From a virus, in the IMG/VR virus record IMGVR_UViG_3300042474_000541, positions 1 through 50,485 of that record: DNA of 50,485 nt; one strand, written 5' to 3'. Positions 7,066-14,432 of this stretch are shown here, piece after piece. The stretch's first letter is position 1. Every line of letters begins with the position of its first letter. Below the pieces are notes generated by a model. That model was not told the origin of the DNA and searched no databases. It saw only the letters and a list, made by a program, of their open reading frames with translations. Both the position numbers and the translations under genes were made by a program.

Positions 7066-8260
7066 CTTTCTTAAATGGTTTTGAATATTTTGGTTTAACT
7101 ATTTTCCAAATTATGTCGTCAACTTTTTCATTGTTCCCGTTCCACATTGCAAACATAATCGCATGTAAAACTTTTTGTTGTTTCATCACAAATTCAGCAA
7201 ATTCTTTTTTAGATGGTTCAGGGTCTCTATCGCCATATTTTCCATACCTAAAACCATCATGTAATTTACCCGCACGTTCTCTTAGTTGAAAACATGCATA
7301 TCTTAAATCTCGAACAGTTTCTTTAACCCATTGATTAAATTCGTCCGGAACTTTTTCAAGTAGTTCATCAAATGGTTTATTATCCTTCAAATATTCCCAT
7401 ATATCTCTATTTGATATGTTAGTTAAAATTTTGTGAAGTCTAACATATTCTTCTCCTTTAATTTTCATACGAAAACCACTCTTGAATTTTATTACGTAAC
7501 CTTCTTTATCTTTACTAATTTCTTCTTTTAGTAAATCGTATCCCTCACCCCAAGTTTTATATGTTGTTACAATTTCAAATCCACAATCTTGTAACCAAAA
7601 TAATGAACTGTCAGGGACTTCTTCACTACTATCAGTATGAATGGCACCAAGTACCACTAATTTTTCTTCACCTTTGTAATCAACAACAATTCTATTTTCG
7701 GGATAAATAATTTCAAACAAATATGTATTGTCTTTTCTTATTGCACTAATATCGTGTCTGTCAAGTATTTCTTTTCCTTTAATTGCTTGTGGTGATGTGA
7801 ACGAACCTCGAGTTGCTAATATCCATTCACCTTTTGTTTTTGGTGTTGGGTCATAGTATGGATTATCGTAATCAGGTAAATTATTTGGGTCGAAGAAATT
7901 TTCCATACCTGTTTCATAATTGTTATTAAACCATATGTTGTATCTTCTCTCTTCACTTAATTCATATTCATAATAAAAGAGAATACCTAAAGAACCATCC
8001 ATTTTTTCATAGACAACATAATCTTCATTTGGGATGTCTTCTGGTTTATGTTCTTCGTAGTTGAAGAATTTCTTAAACGGTCTTGCAACAATTTTTCCTT
8101 TTGAGTTGGTTACCAATCCACGACATTGCAAAGTAATCTCATCCCATAATCTTTCATACTGAACTTTTGGTGAATAATTCCAAATAGTTAAATCAAGAGT
8201 TGGGTGAGTTTGTTTATGTAACAAACCATCAGTATGGTATTTCTGTAAAATTTCCAACAT
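7055..8260 (-). CDS. rnlA: RNA ligase, T4 Rnl1-like
   Basis: ATP-dependent ligases of this family seal 5'-phosphate to 3'-OH RNA ends and repair tRNA cut by host defence nucleases. The protein is 401 residues (T4 RnlA is 374). It shows CRGLV plus ARPFKKFFNYEE upstream of the nucleotidyl-Lys motif EKMDGS (Lys86), a FEIIYPENRIVVDY motif III-like segment, KEGYVIKFKSG (motif IV) and MKIKGEEY (motif V). The C-terminal 150 residues are a family-specific domain. It overlaps the receiver-like gene downstream by 11 bases and shares a start/stop junction with the small gene upstream. The gene symbol is given by analogy with T4. Confidence 0.88.
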   Translation of the reverse strand: MLEILQKYHTDGLLHKQTHPTLDLTIWNYSPKVQYERLWDEITLQCRGLVTNSKGKIVARPFKKFFNYEEHKPEDIPNEDYVVYEKMDGSLGILFYYEYELSEERRYNIWFNNNYETGMENFFDPNNLPDYDNPYYDPTPKTKGEWILATRGSFTSPQAIKGKEILDRHDISAIRKDNTYLFEIIYPENRIVVDYKGEEKLVVLGAIHTDSSEEVPDSSLFWLQDCGFEIVTTYKTWGEGYDLLKEEISKDKEGYVIKFKSGFRMKIKGEEYVRLHKILTNISNRDIWEYLKDNKPFDELLEKVPDEFNQWVKETVRDLRYACFQLRERAGKLHDGFRYGKYGDRDPEPSKKEFAEFVMKQQKVLHAIMFAMWNGNNEKVDDIIWKIVKPKYSKPFKKDEN

Positions 8261-8505
8261 TATCTAATAGGTTTATAAAATCCAATATTGTAAGTCCATT
8301 TTAACCAATTAAAAGACAAGTACACCGCACATATTTTATTTTCAAGTAATGTTTTATGTGATTCTGGTTCACACGTTTCAAAATAGATATATGCAAAGGG
8401 TAATGGGTATACAGCCCATTGATTTTTAAATAAATGTGAACTAAATTTCATTTTTGATTTTTTTGGTGAGATTATTTTAAAATAAGATTCAATAAATTGA
8501 CTCAT
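8260..8505 (-). CDS. Unidentified 81-residue protein in the RNA-repair operon
   Basis: A compact protein rich in aromatic residues (Phe/Tyr/Trp) with Lys-rich patches (SPKKSKMKFSS). It has no signal peptide. Its stop touches the ligase start and its own start abuts the kinase stop, so it is certainly in the operon. No family was recognised. The tight packing suggests a partner or regulator of RNA repair, but this is inference only. Confidence 0.5.
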   Translation of the reverse strand: MSQFIESYFKIISPKKSKMKFSSHLFKNQWAVYPLPFAYIYFETCEPESHKTLLENKICAVYLSFNWLKWTYNIGFYKPIR

Positions 8506-8934
8506 CTATAACTTTATTTCAAACCTATCCTTCATTTGTTGGAGTTTATTTTCAGGTACTCCATGAATATTTTTATTACCATGTCTATTCTCTACAATTA
8601 TTGTATGAACTCTATAATTGTACCTTTCAGCCATTTTAAAATATTCATCCATTTCCCACTCCTGTGTAAATGTATTTGCAACCACAATTCTCACTTTTTG
8701 TTGTCTCATTCTTTCGGAACATCTAAATTGACAATAATTGTGTGCTTCTTTTAATTTTGTTGGGTCGAAATTATATTCACCATTTTCATCCTCAAAAAAA
8801 TCATCTGCAGACAATATTTCTTGTGGGTTGTTATTTGGTTGTTGTAATATAACATTGGCAAATGTTGTTTTACCCGAACCGGGAATACCTCTGAGAAGTA
8901 TTAAATCGCCTTGTTTTTCTGTATTTGTATCCAT
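8506..8934 (-). CDS. P-loop polynucleotide-kinase-like protein
   Basis: A 142-residue kinase of the AAA_33/N4BP2-like group. It has a Walker A GIPGSGKTT (residues 16-24), an acidic SADDFF motif after strand 2, VVANTFTQEWEM as the core strand-3 region, and the C-terminal NIHGVPENKLQQMKDRFE signature typical of this family. Such kinases phosphorylate 5'-OH ends of nucleic acids. Only the kinase half is present; there is no phosphatase domain as in T4 Pnkp. The neighbouring RNA ligase and cyclic-phosphate receiver-like gene could supply the remaining steps. The substrate is inferred from context. Confidence 0.78.
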   Translation of the reverse strand: MDTNTEKQGDLILLRGIPGSGKTTFANVILQQPNNNPQEILSADDFFEDENGEYNFDPTKLKEAHNYCQFRCSERMRQQKVRIVVANTFTQEWEMDEYFKMAERYNYRVHTIIVENRHGNKNIHGVPENKLQQMKDRFEIKL

Positions 8935-8962
8935 TGGAGAAAGATTTAAAAATTAAAAATAA

Positions 8963-8982
8963 GGTCGGATTGGTTACCGACC
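8963..8982 (-). terminator. Hairpin terminator after the small lipoprotein gene
   Basis: GGTCGG pairs with CCGACC over an 8-base loop. On the minus strand it is followed by a T-rich stretch with interruptions. It lies 8 bases beyond the stop of the lipoprotein gene, so it probably ends that transcript. Confidence 0.5.
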
Positions 8983-8989
8983 CCAATTT

Positions 8990-9169
8990 TTATTTTACGG
9001 ATGAACCGTCTGCAGGAATTTGTGCAGTTGTTGAATCTGTCGCAGATACTGCGGCAGTGTCTACTTGAACCGCAGTTGAGTCAGTTGTTTCAGTTGCGGT
9101 TGACCCTGAACCACATGCAGTTAGTGTAAGTGCTACACCAAGTGCTAAGATAAATGTATATTTTTTCAT
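8990..9169 (-). CDS. Tiny predicted lipoprotein (59 aa)
   Basis: The chosen start gives MKKYTFIL..., with a hydrophobic core and a lipobox LTAC (Cys19). An upstream in-frame ATG at 9187 would only add a non-signal MLYLHY. The mature part is 40 residues of Thr/Ser/Ala/Asp with no fold, like small Bacteroidota lipoproteins. Phage lipoproteins of this size are known to mask receptors against superinfection, which is a possible role here. A TATATTTA box lies just upstream of the start on the minus strand. It is a monocistronic unit between two hairpins. Confidence 0.65.
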   Translation of the reverse strand: MKKYTFILALGVALTLTACGSGSTATETTDSTAVQVDTAAVSATDSTTAQIPADGSSVK

Positions 9170-9217
9170 ATAATGTAAATATAACAAAATTCATCCACAA
9201 AACCAAATTTCAATAAA

Positions 9218-9243
9218 AAACCCCAACGAGATGTCGGGGTTTA
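9218..9243 (-). terminator. Leftward terminator after the ClpC-like gene
   Basis: On the minus strand AAACCCCGAC... pairs with the matching CCCC/GGGG arm over the centre ATCTCG and is followed by six T. It lies 115 bases after the clpC-like stop. Confidence 0.7.
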
Positions 9244-9253
9244 AGGTCTTTGG

Positions 9254-9269
9254 GTGGGTTCAACCCCAC
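9254..9269. other. Unexplained hairpin between clpC-like stop and its terminator
   Basis: GTGGG pairs with CCCAC around TTCAAC. There is no T run on either strand, so it is not a terminator by itself. The 170-base gap between 9188 and 9357 otherwise holds only the adjacent terminator and AT-rich sequence with no gene that I can support. Confidence 0.4.
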
Positions 9270-9357
9270 TTACTTATGAAAATAAAACGAAAAGGTAATC
9301 GACAAAGAGAACCTCCAAGAATATAAATATATATAACTTTAATAAAAAGTCAACTAT

Positions 9358-11376
9358 TTATAACAATTTTTTTGAAATTGTTAATTTTTCATCTTTATAT
9401 TTAAGAGTTATTGGTTCGTTTTCCTTTATATTTCCTCTTAGTATTTCTTCACTTAAAAAATCTTCACAAAGATTTTGAATGATTCGTTTTAAAGGACGAG
9501 CACCATATTCTTCTTGACTGTTTAATTCAAAAATTCTATTTGTAACGGTTTTATCAAAAGTTACTAAGAAATTCTTATCCAACAATCTACTGTTTAATTT
9601 ACCAACCTCTATTTGAATTATTTTCTTAAGGGTTTCTTCGTTAAGTGCATTGAATAATATTACGTCATCAATACGATTTAAAAATTCTGGATTAAATTGT
9701 TGTTTTAATGCTTTTTGTATCATCGACTTTCTTACTTCATACTTTTGAGTTTCACTTGATGATGTATTAAAACCAACTCCTCCACCAAATTCAGAAACTC
9801 TTTTAGCTCCCAAATTGGATGTCATAATAACCAAGCAATTTGTGAAGTTTATTTTTCGACCAAATGAATCTGTTAAATGTCCTTCATCTAAAATTTGTAA
9901 TAATAGATTAAAAACGTCTTTATGTGCTTTTTCAATCTCATCAAATAAAATAACAGAGAATGGGTTGTTTTTAACCTTTTCAGTTAATTGACCACCTTCA
10001 TCGTACCCAACGTAACCCGGAGGAGAACCGATTAATTTAGAAACATTGTGTCTATCCATAAACTCACTCATATCAACACGAATGATTTTTTCAGGGTCAC
10101 CAAATAAAAGATTAGCCAATGATTTCGCTAAATGTGTTTTACCAACACCCGTAGATCCTAAAAAGATAAATGAACCTATAGGTTTATTTGCATCTTTGAT
10201 TCCAACACGATTCCTTCTAATTGCTTTTGATATTGTTGTAATCGCTTCTTCTTGTCCAATTACTTTATCAGTCAATAAGGTTTCCATTTTTAACAGTTTC
10301 TCTGTTTCCTTACTATCAAGTTTAGTAATTGGTACACCAGTCATTTCGGAAACTATGGTATAAACATCATCAACGGACACAGGAATTTTATTCCCCTTTT
10401 GTTTTTCTGACCATTTTACCTTTTCGTTTTCAAGTTTATCAAAAATTTTCTTTTCTTCATCTCTTAATTTTGCCGCTTGTTCATAATTTTGAGATTTAAC
10501 AACTTGTATTTTTCTTTCTTTTATCTCATCAATCAATTTTTTTAATTTTTCAATTGATTCGGGTACTCTACTCGATACTCTTTTTTCTGAACCTAATTCG
10601 TCTATTACATCAATCGCCTTATCAGGAAATTGTCTATCTGTAATGTATCTACCGGAAAGTTTAACAATTGTTTCTATTACATTTTCCTCATAAGATACCC
10701 TATGAAATGTTTCATATGACTCTTTTAAATTTTTAAGAATCTCAACTGTTTCTGCCATCGTAGGTTCTTTCAAAATTACCTTCTGAAATCTTCTAACCAA
10801 TGCGGAATCTTTTTCGATGTGTTTTTTAAATTCATCAAAAGTAGTTGCACCAATACATTGAATTTCACCACGAGCCAAAGCCGGTTTCATAATATTTGCA
10901 GCATCCATCGCACCACTCGCATTACCTGCACCCACCATTGTGTGTAATTCATCAATAAACACGATTACATTTGGTGATTCTTGTAATTCGTTTAAAATTG
11001 CTTTAATACGTTCTTCAAATTGTCCACGATATTTTGTACCAGCAACAAGTGAAGTTAAATCTAAAGACATAATTCGCTTATCTAATAAATTTGTTGGACA
11101 ATCTCCTTTAACAATCATTAAAGCAAGTTTTTCAACGAGTGCGGACTTACCAACACCGGCATCACCAACAATAACCGCATTATTTTTCTTTTTACGTGAA
11201 AGAATTTGCGCTATTCTTTTCACTTCTTTATCCCTACCAACAACGGGATCAATTTTACCTTCTTCTGCGAGTTTAATTAAATCTCTTGAGAAGTTATCTA
11301 AAATTGGTGTGGTTGAACCTTTGCGTCCCTTTTTAGGGGTTGAGGTTGGTCCGTCCTCAAAGAAATCTACTGCCAT
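9358..11376 (-). CDS. ClpC-like AAA+ unfoldase lacking the N-terminal domain
   Basis: Two AAA+ modules are present. D1 has Walker A GDAGVGKS (residues 71-78) and Walker B VIVFIDE (137-143). D2 has Walker A GSTGVGKT (about 405-412) and Walker B VILFDE. Between them is a short UVR-like coiled segment (QAAKLRDEEKK), as in ClpC rather than ClpB. A VGFN tripeptide loop after D2 Walker B (about residue 534) matches the ClpP-docking loop of ClpC. The roughly 150-residue Clp N-domain that binds adaptors is missing, replaced by a 20-residue linker. The length of 672 residues fits two complete modules. It is divergent from an Hsp20 gene, suggesting a proteostasis unit. Confidence 0.9.
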   Translation of the reverse strand: MAVDFFEDGPTSTPKKGRKGSTTPILDNFSRDLIKLAEEGKIDPVVGRDKEVKRIAQILSRKKKNNAVIVGDAGVGKSALVEKLALMIVKGDCPTNLLDKRIMSLDLTSLVAGTKYRGQFEERIKAILNELQESPNVIVFIDELHTMVGAGNASGAMDAANIMKPALARGEIQCIGATTFDEFKKHIEKDSALVRRFQKVILKEPTMAETVEILKNLKESYETFHRVSYEENVIETIVKLSGRYITDRQFPDKAIDVIDELGSEKRVSSRVPESIEKLKKLIDEIKERKIQVVKSQNYEQAAKLRDEEKKIFDKLENEKVKWSEKQKGNKIPVSVDDVYTIVSEMTGVPITKLDSKETEKLLKMETLLTDKVIGQEEAITTISKAIRRNRVGIKDANKPIGSFIFLGSTGVGKTHLAKSLANLLFGDPEKIIRVDMSEFMDRHNVSKLIGSPPGYVGYDEGGQLTEKVKNNPFSVILFDEIEKAHKDVFNLLLQILDEGHLTDSFGRKINFTNCLVIMTSNLGAKRVSEFGGGVGFNTSSSETQKYEVRKSMIQKALKQQFNPEFLNRIDDVILFNALNEETLKKIIQIEVGKLNSRLLDKNFLVTFDKTVTNRIFELNSQEEYGARPLKRIIQNLCEDFLSEEILRGNIKENEPITLKYKDEKLTISKKLL

Positions 11377-11398
11377 GTGTTATTAAGTTTTGTTGGTA

Positions 11399-11406
11399 CA
11401 AACATA
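11399..11406 (-). promoter_or_regulatory. Host-type promoter box upstream of clpC-like gene
   Basis: On the minus strand TATGTTTG matches the Bacteroidota -7 consensus TAnnTTTG and lies 22 bases before the ATG. No convincing -33 TTG partner is seen at the usual distance. Confidence 0.5.
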
Positions 11407-11432
11407 ACACATTTAATTCTAAAAAAAAAATA

Positions 11433-11490
11433 AATGTCAAAATGTCTAAAAAAATGTCTAACCAATGTCTAAATGTCAGTTTTAGACATT
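11433..11490. repeat. Cluster of AATGTC(T)AAA repeats, direct and inverted
   Basis: Copies start at 11433 (AATGTCAAA), 11441, 11453, 11464 and 11472 (truncated), with one inverted copy TTTAGACATT at 11481-11490. Spacings are 8, 12, 11 and 8 bases, near one helical turn for two of them. The cluster lies in the divergent clpC-hsp20 intergenic region, so operator sites for a shared regulator are the simplest reading. Confidence 0.75.
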
Positions 11491-11493
11491 TGG

Positions 11494-11508
11494 TTTACAA
11501 TTTGTAAA
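11494..11508. promoter_or_regulatory. Palindrome overlapping a possible hsp20 promoter
   Basis: TTTACA-ATT-TGTAAA is a perfect inverted repeat 24 bases upstream of the hsp20 ATG. It includes TACAATTTG, one base longer than the TAnnTTTG box. It could be a regulator site overlapping the promoter. Confidence 0.4.
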
Positions 11509-11532
11509 ACACATGTTAAAAATATAAAAACT

Positions 11533-11889
11533 ATGATAACATTATTTAAAGACCCATTCTTCACAGGATTTGATACTAACAGATTTTTATCTACTCCTGA
11601 AACTAACATTAGTAAAAGTGAAACTGAGTATTCGGTTTCGATAAGTGTACCTGGATTAACCAAAGACGATTTAAAAATCTCAACAAAAGAAGGTATATTA
11701 AAAATCATTTACGAAAAAGAAGAAAGTGATAAAACACATCATTTTATTGGAAGTTTTGTAAAATCTTATAATATACCTGACGATGTAAAGGAAAAAGACA
11801 TTGTCGGTAAGGTTGAAAACGGAGTTCTTGAACTTACTTTACCTATTGATAGGAAAAAATCACTTGAAAGGTTAATTTCACTTAATTAA
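11533..11889 (+). CDS. Hsp20-family small heat-shock protein
   Basis: The alpha-crystallin domain is clear: SKSETEYSVSISVPGLTKDDLKISTKEGILKI, a short loop, GSFVKSYNIPDDVKEKDIVGKVENGVLELTLPI. The A-x-x-x-N-G-V-L-E-L-x-(L/I)-P signature is present. I chose the ATG at 11533 (118 residues, MITLFKDPFF...). The in-frame ATG at 11473 lies within the repeat cluster and adds 20 residues unlike any Hsp20. It is an ATP-independent holdase, probably acting with the divergent ClpC-like protein during capsid production. A terminator follows the stop. Confidence 0.88.
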   Translation: MITLFKDPFFTGFDTNRFLSTPETNISKSETEYSVSISVPGLTKDDLKISTKEGILKIIYEKEESDKTHHFIGSFVKSYNIPDDVKEKDIVGKVENGVLELTLPIDRKKSLERLISLN

Positions 11890-11893
11890 ATCT

Positions 11894-11917
11894 AACCCCC
11901 GTTATCGGGGGTTTTTA
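11894..11917 (+). terminator. Rho-independent terminator after hsp20
   Basis: AACCCCCG pairs with CGGGGGTT around TTAT and runs into five T. Confidence 0.92.
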
Positions 11918-11923
11918 TTTTGA

Positions 11924-11931
11924 TATTTATT
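11924..11931 (+). promoter_or_regulatory. TATTTATT motif upstream of the KTSC gene
   Basis: This is a one-mismatch copy of TATTTATA located just after the hsp20 terminator and 31 bases before the ATG at 11963, where a new promoter is expected. Confidence 0.35.
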
Positions 11932-11962
11932 GTGTATATTATGGTACTAAATCAATTATATT

Positions 11963-12208
11963 ATGGCAATAATTTCAGAAACAATTAATGGAAAGATGAT
12001 TGACGTTATTATCAATTCATCTAATTTAAAATCAGCTTCATTTAATACAGAAAATGAGGATTTGACTGTCACTTTTAATAATGGTGCTATTTATGAGTAT
12101 AATAAAGTTCCTTGGGCAAAGTTCACTAAGTTTAGACTTGCTGAATCACAAGGAAAATACTTCAACGAGAATATCGCCAGAAGTCATAAGTACACAAAAA
12201 AAGGATGA
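11963..12208 (+). CDS. KTSC-domain protein
   Basis: The 81-residue protein is almost all KTSC domain: INSSNLKSASFNTENEDLTVTFNNGAIYEYNKVP, then a helix with AESQGKYFNENI. KTSC is a small fold common in phages and bacteria, named for the Lys-Thr-Ser-Cys of one member, with a suspected nucleic-acid or peptide-binding role. The ATGA junction overlaps the following nucleotidyltransferase-like gene by 4 bases, so the two are co-translated and may act together. Confidence 0.8.
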   Translation: MAIISETINGKMIDVIINSSNLKSASFNTENEDLTVTFNNGAIYEYNKVPWAKFTKFRLAESQGKYFNENIARSHKYTKKG

Positions 12209-12951
12209 GTTTATTTGAAGAACTGATTGAGGATAAAGACGAAGATAAAAAAATTATCAAGTCTTTTAAACCAAAAGATTCACTATCGGAACAAATTTTT
12301 GAAGGTTCTGATGGTGAATTCTCTATGAGAGATGATATCAGAAAAAATTTATTAAAGATATCAAATGACTTTATTGAAAGTCTTGGTATTGAGTTTTTTA
12401 TTCATGACATAGTTCTTACAGGTTCTTTAGCTAACTATAATTGGTCAAACTATTCTGACGTGGATTTACATGTTTTAATTGATTTTAAAGAGACTGATTA
12501 CAATTTAGATTTACTAAAGGAGTTTTTTGATGCTAAGAAAAATGTATGGAATGAAAAGCATAATATCACAATTAAAGGATATGATGTTGAATTATATGTT
12601 CAGGATATTGATGAAGAACATGTATCTTCAGGGGTATATTCCATTTTAAACGATAAATGGATTGTTGAACCAGATAAGGTTAAATCCAACATTGATGATA
12701 ATATGATTCTTCAAAAATCCGAAGAATACATGAAAAAAATCGATTTACTCATTAAGAAGGAAGGACCTATTGAATCGATTGAGGGGTTAAGGAAGAAGTT
12801 AAAAGAATTTAGACAAAGTGGTTTAGAATCCGGCGGAGAGTATTCTTATGAAAACTTAACCTTTAAATTACTTAGACGAAATGGGTATATTGAGAAATTA
12901 TTAAAACTAAAAACAACACTTGTAGATAAGAAATTATCTATAACACAATAA
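12205..12951 (+). CDS. Predicted nucleotidyltransferase (pol-beta superfamily)
   Basis: The core signature GSLANYNWSNYSDVDLHVLI (about residues 73-92) fits the pol-beta fold G-S-x(n)-S-D-x-D motif, with the two catalytic Asp in SDVDLH. A third carboxylate is probable in YDVELYVQD (about 128-136). The N-terminal 45 residues are acidic and Lys-rich, and the C-terminal 80 are helical. Such enzymes transfer NMP to RNA, small molecules or proteins; the substrate cannot be told from sequence. It overlaps the KTSC gene. It may act on tRNA ends, given the RNA-repair genes nearby, but that is speculation. Confidence 0.78.
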   Translation: MSLFEELIEDKDEDKKIIKSFKPKDSLSEQIFEGSDGEFSMRDDIRKNLLKISNDFIESLGIEFFIHDIVLTGSLANYNWSNYSDVDLHVLIDFKETDYNLDLLKEFFDAKKNVWNEKHNITIKGYDVELYVQDIDEEHVSSGVYSILNDKWIVEPDKVKSNIDDNMILQKSEEYMKKIDLLIKKEGPIESIEGLRKKLKEFRQSGLESGGEYSYENLTFKLLRRNGYIEKLLKLKTTLVDKKLSITQ

Positions 12952-12980
12952 AGAACCTTATTTTTTTCCCTATATCAATG

Positions 12981-12988
12981 TATTTATA
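12981..12988 (+). promoter_or_regulatory. TATTTATA motif upstream of a putative virion gene
   Basis: An exact TATTTATA lies 33 bases before the ATG at 13022 and overlaps an inverted repeat CCTATA...TATAGG (12969-12990). Confidence 0.5.
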
Positions 12989-13021
12989 GGATAAGAATAA
13001 GCATATCTAACAATTAATAAA

Positions 13022-14029
13022 ATGGCAGATTTAAAACCACTTGGTAGTGAAAAACTTAACGGAGATGACAAATTAAAGAGAATTCTCGAGTTAACCTACT
13101 ACAACAATAACCAATCATCAACTAAAAAATCCGAACTAGTGAAGGAGTCAACTAATGGGGGTGTTTATGGTATCGTTAAAGAAAAAGACGGATACTATGT
13201 AAAAAAGGGATTAAACGAAAGTTCTCTTGACTACATTGGTGGTATGTTTATGAAAAATAAAAATAAATTTTCGTCTTATGCTGAGGCATTTAAAAGATTA
13301 GACCTTTTAAAGGGTCAAGAAGATTTACAAGAAGCAACAAAATATGTTTTAAAGCAAACAAAACCACAAGAAGAGTCTCCTTTAGCGGAACCTTCTATGG
13401 ATGCACCTGCAGCACCCGTAGCACCTGACGCTGGTATGGGTGTTCCACCTGCGGCCGAAGAGCCAATGGGGGATGTACCAGCAGAAGAACCAATGGGTGA
13501 ATTACCTCCATCAGGTGGTGAAGAAATGGGTGGTGAAGGGAAACGCTCAGATTATATGGCGGAAGCTCAGAAGTTTGCTGGTAAATTAGGTCAAGAACTA
13601 AGAGATTTACAGGATAAAATGGAAAGTGATGACATCAAATACATTTTAAACATGATTATTTCTGCTGTTGATTTGGATAAATTAGACGACGAGGATATTG
13701 AGGACATTGCTAAGAAATTCGAAAGAGAGGAAGAAGAGATGGGTGGAGAAGAACCAATTACAGAACCATCTGCAGAAGATGAGGTACCTGCTGAAGAACC
13801 AGTAACTGGTGATGAGGACTTAGGTGAAACTATGGATTTATTAAATAGTTTTATAGAATCACCGATTGGTGAGGAAGATACAAACGAATTAGATTTAAGT
13901 AAATTTGCTGACATTGAAGCAAGTGAGGGACAATCTTATGAAGACGATGTTCAAGAACTTGATTTAGACGAAATTAAAAACGATATTAATCAAGCAATTA
14001 GCGAAAAATTAAGTAAATACTTTAAATAA
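13022..14029 (+). CDS. Acidic Pro/Ala-rich protein upstream of the head genes
   Basis: The 335-residue protein has an N-terminal ordered part (about 1-105) containing NGGVYGIVKEKDGYYVKKGLN, a typical short beta-hairpin domain. A Pro/Ala/Met/Glu linker (about 115-175) follows with repeated EEPMG units, then acidic helices to the end. No enzyme motif is visible. It opens a four-gene run before terminase with 1-base to 10-base gaps. A head-associated, scaffold-like or connector role is inferred from position, acidity and the upstream late-type motif; no family was recognised. Confidence 0.6.
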   Translation: MADLKPLGSEKLNGDDKLKRILELTYYNNNQSSTKKSELVKESTNGGVYGIVKEKDGYYVKKGLNESSLDYIGGMFMKNKNKFSSYAEAFKRLDLLKGQEDLQEATKYVLKQTKPQEESPLAEPSMDAPAAPVAPDAGMGVPPAAEEPMGDVPAEEPMGELPPSGGEEMGGEGKRSDYMAEAQKFAGKLGQELRDLQDKMESDDIKYILNMIISAVDLDKLDDEDIEDIAKKFEREEEEMGGEEPITEPSAEDEVPAEEPVTGDEDLGETMDLLNSFIESPIGEEDTNELDLSKFADIEASEGQSYEDDVQELDLDEIKNDINQAISEKLSKYFK

Positions 14030-14030
14030 A

Positions 14031-14432
14031 ATGCATCTTATCTATGTTAATGAAATAGGTTCTGATTATAAAGGACAAAAACAGTACGAATTTATCTTTA
14101 GTAAAAGTACTGAAATTGACATGGATGAGTGGTTTATTATACCAGCATCCGCATCCTCACAACCTAAATCTCCAGAAATGGAATACGTTGATTTAGTTGG
14201 GTTATTAAAAAATACAGACTTACAATTAGAATTAGTTCAAGACTCCGATTATTTCGGAGTTATTGATGCTGTAGATGGGGTGGTTGCGATGGCTTGGGAA
14301 AAATTTGATATGGATTCGGATAGTGAAAGGTTAACCTTTAAATTTGGGGAGTCGATTGATAGTGTAACAAAAAAATTAAAAATAAGAAGTTATCTTCTTA
14401 TAAAAGAGGAAATTAAATTCAAAGAAATATGA
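14031..14432 (+). CDS. Unidentified 133-residue acidic protein
   Basis: It is a compact mixed alpha/beta protein with no signal peptide, membrane segment or low-complexity region. Notable segments are FIFSKSTEIDMDEWFIIPA and GVVAMAWEKFDMDSDSERL. It lies one base after the previous stop and overlaps the next start by 4 bases (ATGA). The position within the pre-terminase run suggests a virion or assembly protein. No family was recognised. Confidence 0.6.
   Translation: MHLIYVNEIGSDYKGQKQYEFIFSKSTEIDMDEWFIIPASASSQPKSPEMEYVDLVGLLKNTDLQLELVQDSDYFGVIDAVDGVVAMAWEKFDMDSDSERLTFKFGESIDSVTKKLKIRSYLLIKEEIKFKEI

Noticed and set aside
9251-9270. GGTTCAA-like T-arm hinting at a tRNA near 9.25 kb
   Set aside because: The stem pairs as GTGGG/CCCAC with a 6-base loop, which is not the 7-base T-loop, and no anticodon arm or acceptor stem can be drawn around it.
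9351-9358. TATTTATA at the end of the ClpC-like gene on the plus strand
   Set aside because: No plus-strand gene follows, so this copy is probably chance in AT-rich DNA and shows that isolated octamers are not informative alone.
10940-11386. Plus-strand open frames opposite the ClpC-like gene (also 10046-10363)
   Set aside because: They are antisense shadows of the strongly conserved AAA+ coding sequence and have no recognisable domain.
11473-11532. ATG at 11473 as the Hsp20 start
   Set aside because: It lies inside the AATGTCTAAA repeat cluster and adds 20 residues unlike Hsp20; 11533 gives a normal start.
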